Positions 52,554 to 60,230 of a stretch of DNA of 64,000 bases are shown piece by piece; the stretch's first letter is position 1, and every line of letters starts with the position of its first letter. The stretch is from the NCBI RefSeq assembly GCF_902706095.1, contig NZ_CACSJP010000012.1, forward strand, positions 80,998-144,997, read 5' to 3'. The notes beneath the pieces are model-generated. The model was not told the DNA's origin and ran no database searches. It saw only the letters and a program-made list of their open reading frames with translations. The position numbers were made by a program, and so were the translations under genes. The stretch is from Rhizobium sp. 18065 (lineage in GTDB: Bacteria; Pseudomonadota; Alphaproteobacteria; Rhizobiales; Rhizobiaceae).

Positions 52554-54557
52554 GTGACCTCAGATACTATGCTCGGCATCGATACCGGCGGAACCTATAC
52601 CGATGCGGTGATCTACAGCGAAACGGCGGGTATCCTCGCCAAGGCCAAGGCCCTGACGACGCGGCACGATCTGTCGATCGGGATTGCCGGCGCTCTCGAG
52701 AACGTTTTGGCGGCTTCCGGCATAGCGCCGGAGGAAATCGGGCTTGTCTCGCTCTCCACCACGCTTGCGACCAACGCGTTGGTCGAAGGGCAGGGCGGGC
52801 GGTCCGGGTTGGTCATGATCGGGTTCGGGCCTGAAGACCTCAAGCGCGATGGCCTGGCCGATGCTCTGGGCTCTGATCCGGTGCTTTTCATCGCTGGCGG
52901 TCATGATGTGCATGGCAACGAGGCTCCACTTGATCTCGAGGCTCTTGAGTCTGCCTTGCCGGCGTTATCACCGCATGTTTCGTCCTTTGCCGTCGCCGGA
53001 TATTTCGCAGTTCGCAATCCGGCCCATGAACTGAAGGTGCGCGACGTGATCCGCGCCCAGTGTGGTCTGCCTGTTACCTGCAGCCATGAATTGTCGTCCA
53101 AGTTGGGCGGTCCGCGCCGCGCGTTGACCACCTTGCTCAATGCACGCCTGGTTTCGATGATCGACCGGCTGGTTGGCTCGGCCGAAAACTATCTGAAGCA
53201 GCGCGGGATTGACGCCCCACTGATGGTGGTACGAGGCGATGGTGCCTTGATTTCCGCGGCAGAAGCAAGACTGCGCCCGATCGAGACGATCCTGTCGGGA
53301 CCCGCGGCAAGCCTGGTTGGCGCCCGTCACCTGACCGGCCTGGACAACGCCGTTGTCTCCGACATTGGCGGAACCACCACGGACGTGGCAATCATGGAAG
53401 GCGGTCGCCCGCGGCTTGATCAGGATGGCGCGGTGGTTGGCAACTTCCGCACCATGGTCGAGGCAGTTGCCATGCGCACTTTTGGTCTTGGCGGTGATTC
53501 GGAGGTTCGCTTTGATGACCGCGGCCTTGCAGCCCGTATCGATCTTGGGCCTCGCCGGCTGGTGCCACTTAGCCTCGCCGCCGCCTTGCATGGCGGGGCG
53601 ATTCTCGATGTTCTGGATCGCCAGGTTCGGGCGACCCATCTTGGCCGGCATGACGGACGTTTTGCCGTGCGCACCGGTATTCCCGATCACCTTGCGGCCG
53701 GGCTTCAGCCACAGGAGGCGGCACTGTTCGCCAAGATCGGCGCCACGCCTGTGCCCCTCGATCAGTTGATTTCCTTCACCCAGCAGAAAGCGACGCTGGA
53801 TCGTCTCGTCGCGCGCGGCCTCGTTCATGTTATCGGCCTGACTCCGTCGGATGCGATGCATCTGCTGGGTCGCCAGGGACAATGGAACAGGTATGCCGCA
53901 GAACTCGGCTTGAAACTCGCCATTCGCCACAAAAATGGAGCAGGCCAGCCGATTGCAGCGTCGCCCGAGGCGCTGGCTGAGCGCATCGTCGATCGCCTGA
54001 CACGCCAGTCCGCCGAGGTTATCCTGGCTTCCTGTTTTGCCGAAGATGGCATTCCTGATGTCGACCCGGTGCGCTCGGTGCTGATCGATCGCGCGCTCAA
54101 CCGGGAGCCCGGCATCGCTCGTTTTGCCTTGTCTCTCGACAGACCGTTGGTCGGCCTCGGCGCTTCGGCTGCCGTCTATTATCCGGCTATCGCCGATCTT
54201 CTCTCGGCCGAATGTGCCGTCCCGCCCGATGCCGATGTTGCCAATGCTGTCGGCGCCGTGGTCGGCCAGGTCCGCAGCACGACAACGGTGTTCATCACAT
54301 CGCCGGAAGAGGGCCTCTTTATTCTCTCTGGCGCCGGCGATAGCCTGCGTTTCGTCGATGAAGACAAAGCGTTTGCGGCGGCACGCGACCGAGCCTCGAC
54401 CATCGCATTGGCGCATGCCGAGGCAAGTGGCGCCGCCGATGCGATCCTGACCTGGCGCGAAGAGGTCGATGCGCCGGAGATCGAAGGCCGCCGCAAGCTG
54501 GTGGAAGCGCGTATCTTTGCCACCGCCAGTGGCCGTCCGAGAATGGCCAGACACTGA
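52554..54557 (+). CDS. Hydantoinase/oxoprolinase-family protein (HyuA-like)
   Basis: The 667-residue protein has the Hydant_A_N domain with MLGIDTGGTYTDAVIY (ATPase/actin fold) and the Hydantoinase_A core: LSTTLATNALVEGQGG, LSGPAASLVGARHLTGLDNAVVSDIGGTTTDVA. Family members open hydantoins, 5-oxoproline or acetone-type substrates in an ATP-dependent way, generally with a HyuB partner, which is absent here. GTG start at 52554; an ATG at 52569 (MLGIDTGG) is an alternative. Substrate unknown. Confidence 0.88.
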   Translation: MTSDTMLGIDTGGTYTDAVIYSETAGILAKAKALTTRHDLSIGIAGALENVLAASGIAPEEIGLVSLSTTLATNALVEGQGGRSGLVMIGFGPEDLKRDGLADALGSDPVLFIAGGHDVHGNEAPLDLEALESALPALSPHVSSFAVAGYFAVRNPAHELKVRDVIRAQCGLPVTCSHELSSKLGGPRRALTTLLNARLVSMIDRLVGSAENYLKQRGIDAPLMVVRGDGALISAAEARLRPIETILSGPAASLVGARHLTGLDNAVVSDIGGTTTDVAIMEGGRPRLDQDGAVVGNFRTMVEAVAMRTFGLGGDSEVRFDDRGLAARIDLGPRRLVPLSLAAALHGGAILDVLDRQVRATHLGRHDGRFAVRTGIPDHLAAGLQPQEAALFAKIGATPVPLDQLISFTQQKATLDRLVARGLVHVIGLTPSDAMHLLGRQGQWNRYAAELGLKLAIRHKNGAGQPIAASPEALAERIVDRLTRQSAEVILASCFAEDGIPDVDPVRSVLIDRALNREPGIARFALSLDRPLVGLGASAAVYYPAIADLLSAECAVPPDADVANAVGAVVGQVRSTTTVFITSPEEGLFILSGAGDSLRFVDEDKAFAAARDRASTIALAHAEASGAADAILTWREEVDAPEIEGRRKLVEARIFATASGRPRMARH

Positions 54558-54599
54558 TAGTTTCGTTTTTGGAAAGAATATTTCTAATTTATGCATGAT

Positions 54600-54628
54600 T
54601 GACTATAAATGCATTCGGATGATGCTAG
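54600..54628 (+). promoter_or_regulatory. Possible glcB promoter
   Basis: TTGACT at 54600-54605 and a weak -10 (ATGCTA) 17 bp later, within the 107-bp gap before glcB. Confidence 0.3.
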
Positions 54629-54664
54629 CGCCAAGAGTGTGCCGCATTGCGAGGAGAATTGCCC

Positions 54665-56836
54665 ATGACGTTTGTTGAGAGCCACGGCCTGTCGATCGAC
54701 AGCAGATTGCATGACTTCATCGTCCGCAGTGCCGTTCCAGGGACCGGCGTTGACCCCGACCACTTCCTGTCCGGGCTTTCCGCGATTGTTCACGATCTTG
54801 CTCCGAAGAACCGTGCATTGCTGGCGCGTCGTGATGAATTGCAGGAAAAGATAGACGCCTGGTATCGCCAACACGGAGCGCCGAGCGACTTGGCAGCCTA
54901 TGAGGCTTTCCTCCGCGAGATCGGCTATCTGTTGCCGGAGGGCGATGCATTTCAGATCGCAACCGGCAATGTCGATGCGGAAATTGCATCGATTGCCGGA
55001 CCTCAGCTCGTCGTTCCGGTGATGAATGCCCGCTACGCGCTGAACGCTGCCAATGCCCGCTGGGGTTCCCTTTATGATGCCCTCTACGGCACAGACGTCA
55101 TTTCCGAGACTGATGGTGCAGAGAAGGGCAAGGGCTACAACCCGGCCCGTGGCGCCAAGGTCATTGCCTGGGCACGGGCTTTTCTGAATCGCTCCGCTCC
55201 GCTCGCGGCGGGAGACTGGTCTTCCGTGGCGGCTCTGACAGTTGAAAACGAAGCGCTGTCCGTGCGTCTGATCGACGGTGGCATGACAGGCCTGTCCGAT
55301 CCGGCACAGTTTTCCGGCTACCGGGGCGCACCTGATTCGCCGAAAGCGATCTTGCTCGGCAAGAATGGCCTGCATGTCGACATCCTGATCGATGGCTCCG
55401 GCATCATCGGCGAGACCGATGCCGCGCGGATCAACGATATTCGCCTCGAGTCAGCTATAACCACCATTATGGACTGCGAGGATTCGGTCGCTGCCGTCGA
55501 TGCGGATGACAAGGTGGCGGTCTATGCCAATTGGCTTGGCCTGATGAAAGGCGATCTGACGGAGGAAGTCGCCAAAGGGAACAAGAGTTTTCTCCGTGCC
55601 CTCAATCCGGATGTCGAGTACATGGCGCCGGACGGCCGACTCGCCACGCTGCCCGGACGCTCGCTGATGCTGGTTCGCAATGTTGGCCACCTGATGACCA
55701 ATCCAGCCATCCGGGACAGGGATGGCAATGAGGTGCCGGAAGGCATCATGGATGCGGCCCTGACCGCATTGATCGCCCTGCATGACGTCGGGCCTTCGGG
55801 TCGCCGGAAGAATTCCCGCTCGGGCTCGATGTATGTCGTCAAGCCGAAGATGCACGGCCCCGAGGAAGTTGCTTTCGCCTGCGAGATCTTCTCGCGCGTC
55901 GAAACCTTGATCGGGATGGCGCCAAATACCATCAAGATGGGCATCATGGACGAGGAGCGTCGCACCACGGTCAATCTCAAGGAGTGCATCCGCGCCGCCA
56001 GGGACCGCGTTGTCTTTATCAACACGGGATTCCTGGACCGTACCGGCGACGAAATCCACACCTCGATGGAAGCCGGCCCGATGATTCGTAAGGGCGACAT
56101 GAAGCAGGCAGCCTGGATCTCGGCCTACGAGAACTGGAATGTCGATATCGGTCTCGAATGTGGCCTGTCCGGCCATGCCCAGATCGGCAAGGGCATGTGG
56201 GCCATGCCCGACCTGATGGCTGCGATGCTTGAGCAGAAGATCGCCCATCCGAAGGCTGGCGCCAATACCGCCTGGGTTCCGTCTCCGACGGCCGCTACCC
56301 TTCACGCAACCCACTACCACAGTGTCGATGTGGCGCAGGTGCAGAAGGGGCTGAAGACCCGCTCCCGCGCCAAGCTCGCCGATATTCTCTCGGTACCGGT
56401 CGCAACCCGGCCGAACTGGACGCCGGACGAGATCCAGCGTGAGCTGGACAACAATGCCCAGGGCATCCTTGGCTATGTTGTTCGCTGGATTGACCAGGGT
56501 GTCGGCTGCTCGAAGGTGCCGGACATCAACAATATCGGCTTGATGGAAGACCGCGCAACCTTGCGTATCTCTGCCCAGCACATGGCAAACTGGCTGCATC
56601 ATGGCGTCATCACCGAGGCGCACGTCGTCGAAACGCTGAAACGCATGGCCGTCGTGGTCGATAGCCAGAATGCGAGCGATCAGGCCTACACACCGATGGC
56701 CGGCAACTACGATGCCTCGATCGCCTTCCAGGCAGCCCTCGATCTGGTCCTGAAGGGACGGCAACAGCCGAATGGCTACACCGAGCCGGTCCTGCATCGC
56801 CGTCGCCTGGAGTTGAAAGCCAAAACCAGCCGATAA
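54665..56836 (+). CDS. glcB: Malate synthase G
   Basis: GlcB condenses glyoxylate with acetyl-CoA to malate. The 723-residue product starts at the ATG at 54665 behind GAGGAGAA; it begins MTFVESHGLSIDSRLHDFIV. AARYALNAANARWGSLYDALYGTD-type sequence (here RYALNAANARWGSLYDALYG), TTIMDCEDSVAAVD, GIMDEERRTTVNLKE, FINTGFLDRTGDEIHTSMEAGP and the catalytic-base region are normal for form G. Isocitrate lyase is not in the window. Ends at a bidirectional terminator shared with the L,D-transpeptidase gene. Confidence 0.98.
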   Translation: MTFVESHGLSIDSRLHDFIVRSAVPGTGVDPDHFLSGLSAIVHDLAPKNRALLARRDELQEKIDAWYRQHGAPSDLAAYEAFLREIGYLLPEGDAFQIATGNVDAEIASIAGPQLVVPVMNARYALNAANARWGSLYDALYGTDVISETDGAEKGKGYNPARGAKVIAWARAFLNRSAPLAAGDWSSVAALTVENEALSVRLIDGGMTGLSDPAQFSGYRGAPDSPKAILLGKNGLHVDILIDGSGIIGETDAARINDIRLESAITTIMDCEDSVAAVDADDKVAVYANWLGLMKGDLTEEVAKGNKSFLRALNPDVEYMAPDGRLATLPGRSLMLVRNVGHLMTNPAIRDRDGNEVPEGIMDAALTALIALHDVGPSGRRKNSRSGSMYVVKPKMHGPEEVAFACEIFSRVETLIGMAPNTIKMGIMDEERRTTVNLKECIRAARDRVVFINTGFLDRTGDEIHTSMEAGPMIRKGDMKQAAWISAYENWNVDIGLECGLSGHAQIGKGMWAMPDLMAAMLEQKIAHPKAGANTAWVPSPTAATLHATHYHSVDVAQVQKGLKTRSRAKLADILSVPVATRPNWTPDEIQRELDNNAQGILGYVVRWIDQGVGCSKVPDINNIGLMEDRATLRISAQHMANWLHHGVITEAHVVETLKRMAVVVDSQNASDQAYTPMAGNYDASIAFQAALDLVLKGRQQPNGYTEPVLHRRRLELKAKTSR

Positions 56837-56860
56837 TTTCGGCACTGAAACGCCAAAAAG

Positions 56861-56890
56861 AAAAGCCGCCAGAGCGATCTGGCGGCTTTT
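56861..56890. terminator. Bidirectional terminator between glcB and the L,D-transpeptidase gene
   Basis: AAAAGCCGCCAGA and TCTGGCGGCTTTT around a four-base loop (GCGA). Confidence 0.92.
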
Positions 56891-56913
56891 CTCGTTGTCA
56901 AAACTTTGGCGTC

Positions 56914-57591
56914 CTATTGCTGGACGACGACCTTGGCGCTCTTGCCCGGCGTAACGCGATTGTAAAGGTCCATCACGTCCTGGTTCATCAGGCGTATGCA
57001 GCCTGACGAAGCGGCGGTACCGATCGAAGCCCATTCCGGCGTGCCGTGCAGACGGAACAGCGTGTCCTGACCCTTCTCGTTGAACAGATACATCGCACGC
57101 GCGCCGAGCGGGTTGCGCAGGCCCGGGTCCATGCCTTTTTCGACATACTGGGCCACGTCCGGCTTGCGTGCCGCCATTTCCTTTGGCGGATGCCAGGTCG
57201 GCCATGCCTGCTTCCATGCGATATAGGCTTCACCCTCCCAAGCAAAGCCCTGCTTGCCGACGCCGATACCGTAGCGAACGGCCTTGCCGCGCGGCAGAAC
57301 GTAGTAGAGGAACCGCTCGCGTGTGTTGACGACGACGGTGCCCGGCTTTTCCGTGGTCGAGTAATCGACGATCTGGCGGTGGAACTTCTTGTTCACCTTT
57401 TCGATCGGGATCGCTGGCAGTGCGAAACCAGCATCGGTAACTTTGCCATAGGAATCGCTGAAGATCTCGACCCTGGTGGTTTCGGCAACCTCCTTGGATC
57501 CTTCGGATGTGGTGGTACAGCCGGCAAGGCCTACGGATGCAACGAGGCCGAGCAAGGTCAGTAAATTGCGGAAGCGCATGGGGGAGCTCAT
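56914..57591 (-). CDS. L,D-transpeptidase (YkuD) lipoprotein
   Basis: The 225-residue protein has a lipoprotein signal peptide with lipobox VGLAGC (Cys about 25), then a YkuD domain with HGTPEWASIGTAASSGCIRL, holding the catalytic His and Cys. Such enzymes form 3-3 cross-links in peptidoglycan or attach proteins to it; polar-growing Rhizobiales carry many. Two possible ATGs (57591, 57579) both lack a clear ribosome-binding site. It is convergent with glcB and divergent from mmcB. Confidence 0.92.
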   Translation of the reverse strand: MSSPMRFRNLLTLLGLVASVGLAGCTTTSEGSKEVAETTRVEIFSDSYGKVTDAGFALPAIPIEKVNKKFHRQIVDYSTTEKPGTVVVNTRERFLYYVLPRGKAVRYGIGVGKQGFAWEGEAYIAWKQAWPTWHPPKEMAARKPDVAQYVEKGMDPGLRNPLGARAMYLFNEKGQDTLFRLHGTPEWASIGTAASSGCIRLMNQDVMDLYNRVTPGKSAKVVVQQ

Positions 57592-57756
57592 GGTTTGGGC
57601 GGGGAGATGGTTGTCTCGACCATCTTTGATTATGGTTTATTTTTGATTAATCTCGGTGACGCAAGCGCAGTATGTCAGCCGGGCGTCTTCGGCACTGCAA
57701 AATGACGCGGCATGGTTTTTATGCAACATCTGTGGGCCGCAGGGACGGACATATCC

Positions 57757-58239
57757 ATGACCTTAGTTTCGATCGCCGTTAATAATCCGCTAATCGATGG
57801 CCGCCAGTCGGACCGTGCGTTAATGGTTCGGCGCGGGGTCCAGCTTTTGCTGACGGATATGCGGTTTGCAGTCTTGCCGGAGCTGGCACTTGCCAATGGC
57901 CGTCGCGCCGATCTGATCGCGCTGTCCGAACGTGGAGAGATCTGGATTGTCGAGATCAAGTCCTCCATCGAGGATTTTCGGGTGGACCGCAAATGGCCCG
58001 ATTACCGCCGCTACTGCGATCGCCTGTTCTTTGCGACGCATGCCGCCGTTCCCCTCGATATTTTCCCCGAGGATTGTGGACTGCTGCTATCTGATGGATA
58101 TGCGGGCCATGTCGTGCGCGAGGCGCCGGAACATCGTTTGGCTCCGGCAACGAGAAAGGCCGTCACACTGGATTTCTCCCGTGCGGCGGCCCAGCGCTTG
58201 ATGATGGCGGAGTGGGCGGCCCGCACCCCTCGCGACTGA
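57757..58239 (+). CDS. mmcB: MmcB family DNA repair protein
   Basis: MmcB is a small PD-(D/E)XK-like protein involved in DNA damage survival in Caulobacter. The 160-residue product has the family core GRRADLIALSERGEIWIVEIKSSIEDFRVDRKWPDYRRYCDRLFFAT, written here in parts: RRADLIALS, IWIVEIKSS with the nuclease-type Glu-x-Lys, and YCDRLFFAT. The start is uncertain: ATG at 57757 gives the usual length; in-frame ATGs at 57712 and 57721 add 12-15 residues. It ends one base before actR on the other strand. Confidence 0.85.
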   Translation: MTLVSIAVNNPLIDGRQSDRALMVRRGVQLLLTDMRFAVLPELALANGRRADLIALSERGEIWIVEIKSSIEDFRVDRKWPDYRRYCDRLFFATHAAVPLDIFPEDCGLLLSDGYAGHVVREAPEHRLAPATRKAVTLDFSRAAAQRLMMAEWAARTPRD

Positions 58240-58240
58240 T

Positions 58241-58834
58241 TTACTTCGGCGCTCGCTTGGCAAGGATGCGCTGGAGTGTGCGGCGATGCATGTTGAGCCG
58301 CCGGGCCGTCTCCGACACGTTGCGCTCGCAGCTCTCGTAGACCCGCTGGATATGCTCCCAGCGCACGCGGTCCGCCGACATCGGATTTTCCGGAATTTCG
58401 GCCTTTTCACCCGGTCTCTGTGTGAGCGCCAGGAAGATGTCGTCGGCATCTGCCGGCTTTGACAGATAGTCGAGCGCGCCGAGCTTGACCGCTGTCACCG
58501 CGGTGGCAATATTGCCGTATCCGGTCAGCACGATGATCCGCGTGTCCATTCGCCGTTCGCGAATGGCTTCGATGACATCGAGACCGTTGCCGTCACCGAG
58601 CCTGAGATCGACAACCGCGTAGCTTGGCGGTGCCGACTTCGCCTTGGCGATGCCCTCGGCAACAGAGCCGGCGAGATCGACGACAAAGCCGCGACTTTCC
58701 ATTGCCCTTGCAAGGCGACGCAAGAATGGCGCGTCGTCATCGACGATCAGCAGCGACGGATCTGCTCCGAGATCGACGCCGGCTGGCGAGGTGGAAGGGT
58801 TTGCTTTCGCAATGGATGGTGCAACATCTGTCAT
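58241..58834 (-). CDS. actR: ActR (RegA/PrrA-type) redox response regulator
   Basis: ActR is the response regulator of a redox-responsive two-component system that adjusts energy metabolism, CO2 fixation, denitrification and acid tolerance. The 197-residue protein has VDDDAPFLRR, phospho-Asp76 in AVVDLRLGDGNGLD, and a C-terminal Fis-type helix-turn-helix with CERNVSETARRLNMHRRTLQRIL. It follows actS by 69 bp and is convergent with mmcB, with one base between the stop codons. Confidence 0.95.
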   Translation of the reverse strand: MTDVAPSIAKANPSTSPAGVDLGADPSLLIVDDDAPFLRRLARAMESRGFVVDLAGSVAEGIAKAKSAPPSYAVVDLRLGDGNGLDVIEAIRERRMDTRIIVLTGYGNIATAVTAVKLGALDYLSKPADADDIFLALTQRPGEKAEIPENPMSADRVRWEHIQRVYESCERNVSETARRLNMHRRTLQRILAKRAPK

Positions 58835-58903
58835 GATCTATATCCCGAGACTGATATTCTCGTCCTGGCTGAGCTTATGGGCACGAAAGGCTGACCGGTA
58901 AAG

Positions 58904-60205
58904 TCATAAGGGCGTGTTTGCCTCCATGAATTCCCGTGGCCATGACACTATGACGCGGGCACCGGGATGCTCGGATGCGCCATTTTCGAAACGAAGGCCT
59001 GCGCCGGATCGTTCCAGCAGCGTCTTGGCGATGAAAAGCCCGAGGCCCAAGCCGCCGGCACGTGCATCGCCCTGTCTGCTTGTAACATAGGGCTCGCCAA
59101 TTCTTTGCAAGACTCCGGCAGAAAATCCAGCGCCGTCATCCTCGATCGTCACGGTGACATGGCTTGATGTGTGCTCAACGCTGACAATGACCTTGGATCG
59201 CGCATAGTCGATCGCATTCTCCAACAGATTGCCAAGCCCGTACAGGATGGCCGCATTGCGCGTACCAACCGGTTCCGTCGCCCGATCGGATAGCTCGATC
59301 AGTTCCACCTTGATGCCGAATTCGCGGTGCGGCGCCAGAACCTCCTCGATCATCGAGGACAGCGGCAGTACCCGCATATGCGCCTCACCCTCGGAGGGCA
59401 GGCTGGTCAATCGCCTGAGAATATCGCGGCATCGCTCGCTTTGGCTACGCAGCAGTTGAACGTCTTCGCGGAAGCGATCATCCTCGCCCAGTTCGCGCTC
59501 CATTTCCTTGGCCACCACGCTGATCGTCGCAAGCGGTGTTCCAAGTTCATGGGCAGCGGCCGCCGCCAGACCATCCAGCTGATGGAGATGTTGCTCGCGC
59601 TGCAGAATGAGTTCTGTTGCGGTCAATGCATCGGCCAGCAGCGTGGCCTCCTGCGAGACACGGTAGGCATAGAAGGCGGCAAAGGCCATCATCGACACAA
59701 TCGAGCACCACATGCCGACCTGCATCAGCGGATGAACATCCAGATGCCGGCCTTCGAACCACGGCAGGGGATAAGGCGTGAAGGCCAGCAGCGTGATGAA
59801 CCCGACGGCCGTGATCAGCAGCGCTGTCGAATGGCGACGTGGCTGCGATGCAAACGAGATGATGACCGGAACACAGATCAGGGGGGCGAACGGGTTGTTC
59901 AGGCCCCCGGTGATGAACAGCAGGGCGCCCATCTGGAAAAGATCGAGCGCCAGAACCGCAAGCGCGGCCGCCGGTTCCAGTCGGTAAGTCGAAGGGAATG
60001 CAAAAGATAAAAGCGCATTGGCGGCGGCCAGTGCGCCGATCAGGCCAAGGCAGGTGGCCAGTGGTAGCGGAAAGTCGAACCAGAAGGCAACAACCATGAC
60101 GGTCAGCGCCTGGCCGGCCACCGCCACCCAGCGCAATCGCACCAGTGTCTCAAGTCGCAACCTGCGGCTCGAGGGGCCGAACTTGGCCGAAAGCTCCATG
60201 CTCAT
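58904..60205 (-). CDS. actS: ActS (RegB/PrrB-type) redox sensor histidine kinase
   Basis: ActS is a 433-residue membrane sensor. It has about six hydrophobic helices in the first 200 residues, the quinone-binding-like motif GGLNNPFAP, the H-box AAAAHELGTPLATI, a Cys in QSERCRDIL (the redox-active Cys of RegB) and HATPase motifs LLENAIDYARS, EDDGAGFS and GGLGLGLFIAKTLL. It lies 25 bp after hrpB and upstream of actR on the same strand, unlike the divergent regB-regA layout of Rhodobacter. Confidence 0.95.
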   Translation of the reverse strand: MSMELSAKFGPSSRRLRLETLVRLRWVAVAGQALTVMVVAFWFDFPLPLATCLGLIGALAAANALLSFAFPSTYRLEPAAALAVLALDLFQMGALLFITGGLNNPFAPLICVPVIISFASQPRRHSTALLITAVGFITLLAFTPYPLPWFEGRHLDVHPLMQVGMWCSIVSMMAFAAFYAYRVSQEATLLADALTATELILQREQHLHQLDGLAAAAAHELGTPLATISVVAKEMERELGEDDRFREDVQLLRSQSERCRDILRRLTSLPSEGEAHMRVLPLSSMIEEVLAPHREFGIKVELIELSDRATEPVGTRNAAILYGLGNLLENAIDYARSKVIVSVEHTSSHVTVTIEDDGAGFSAGVLQRIGEPYVTSRQGDARAGGLGLGLFIAKTLLERSGAGLRFENGASEHPGARVIVSWPREFMEANTPL

Positions 60206-60230
60206 TCAGTCTCGCCTTTCGTCTGATGCT

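Noticed and set aside
52968..54596. 542-codon open frame antisense to the hydantoinase-type gene
   Set aside because: Long only because of GC-rich codon bias; no domain or ribosome-binding site.
55451..57217. 588-codon open frame antisense to glcB and crossing the terminator
   Set aside because: It runs through a clear bidirectional terminator and has no family resemblance.
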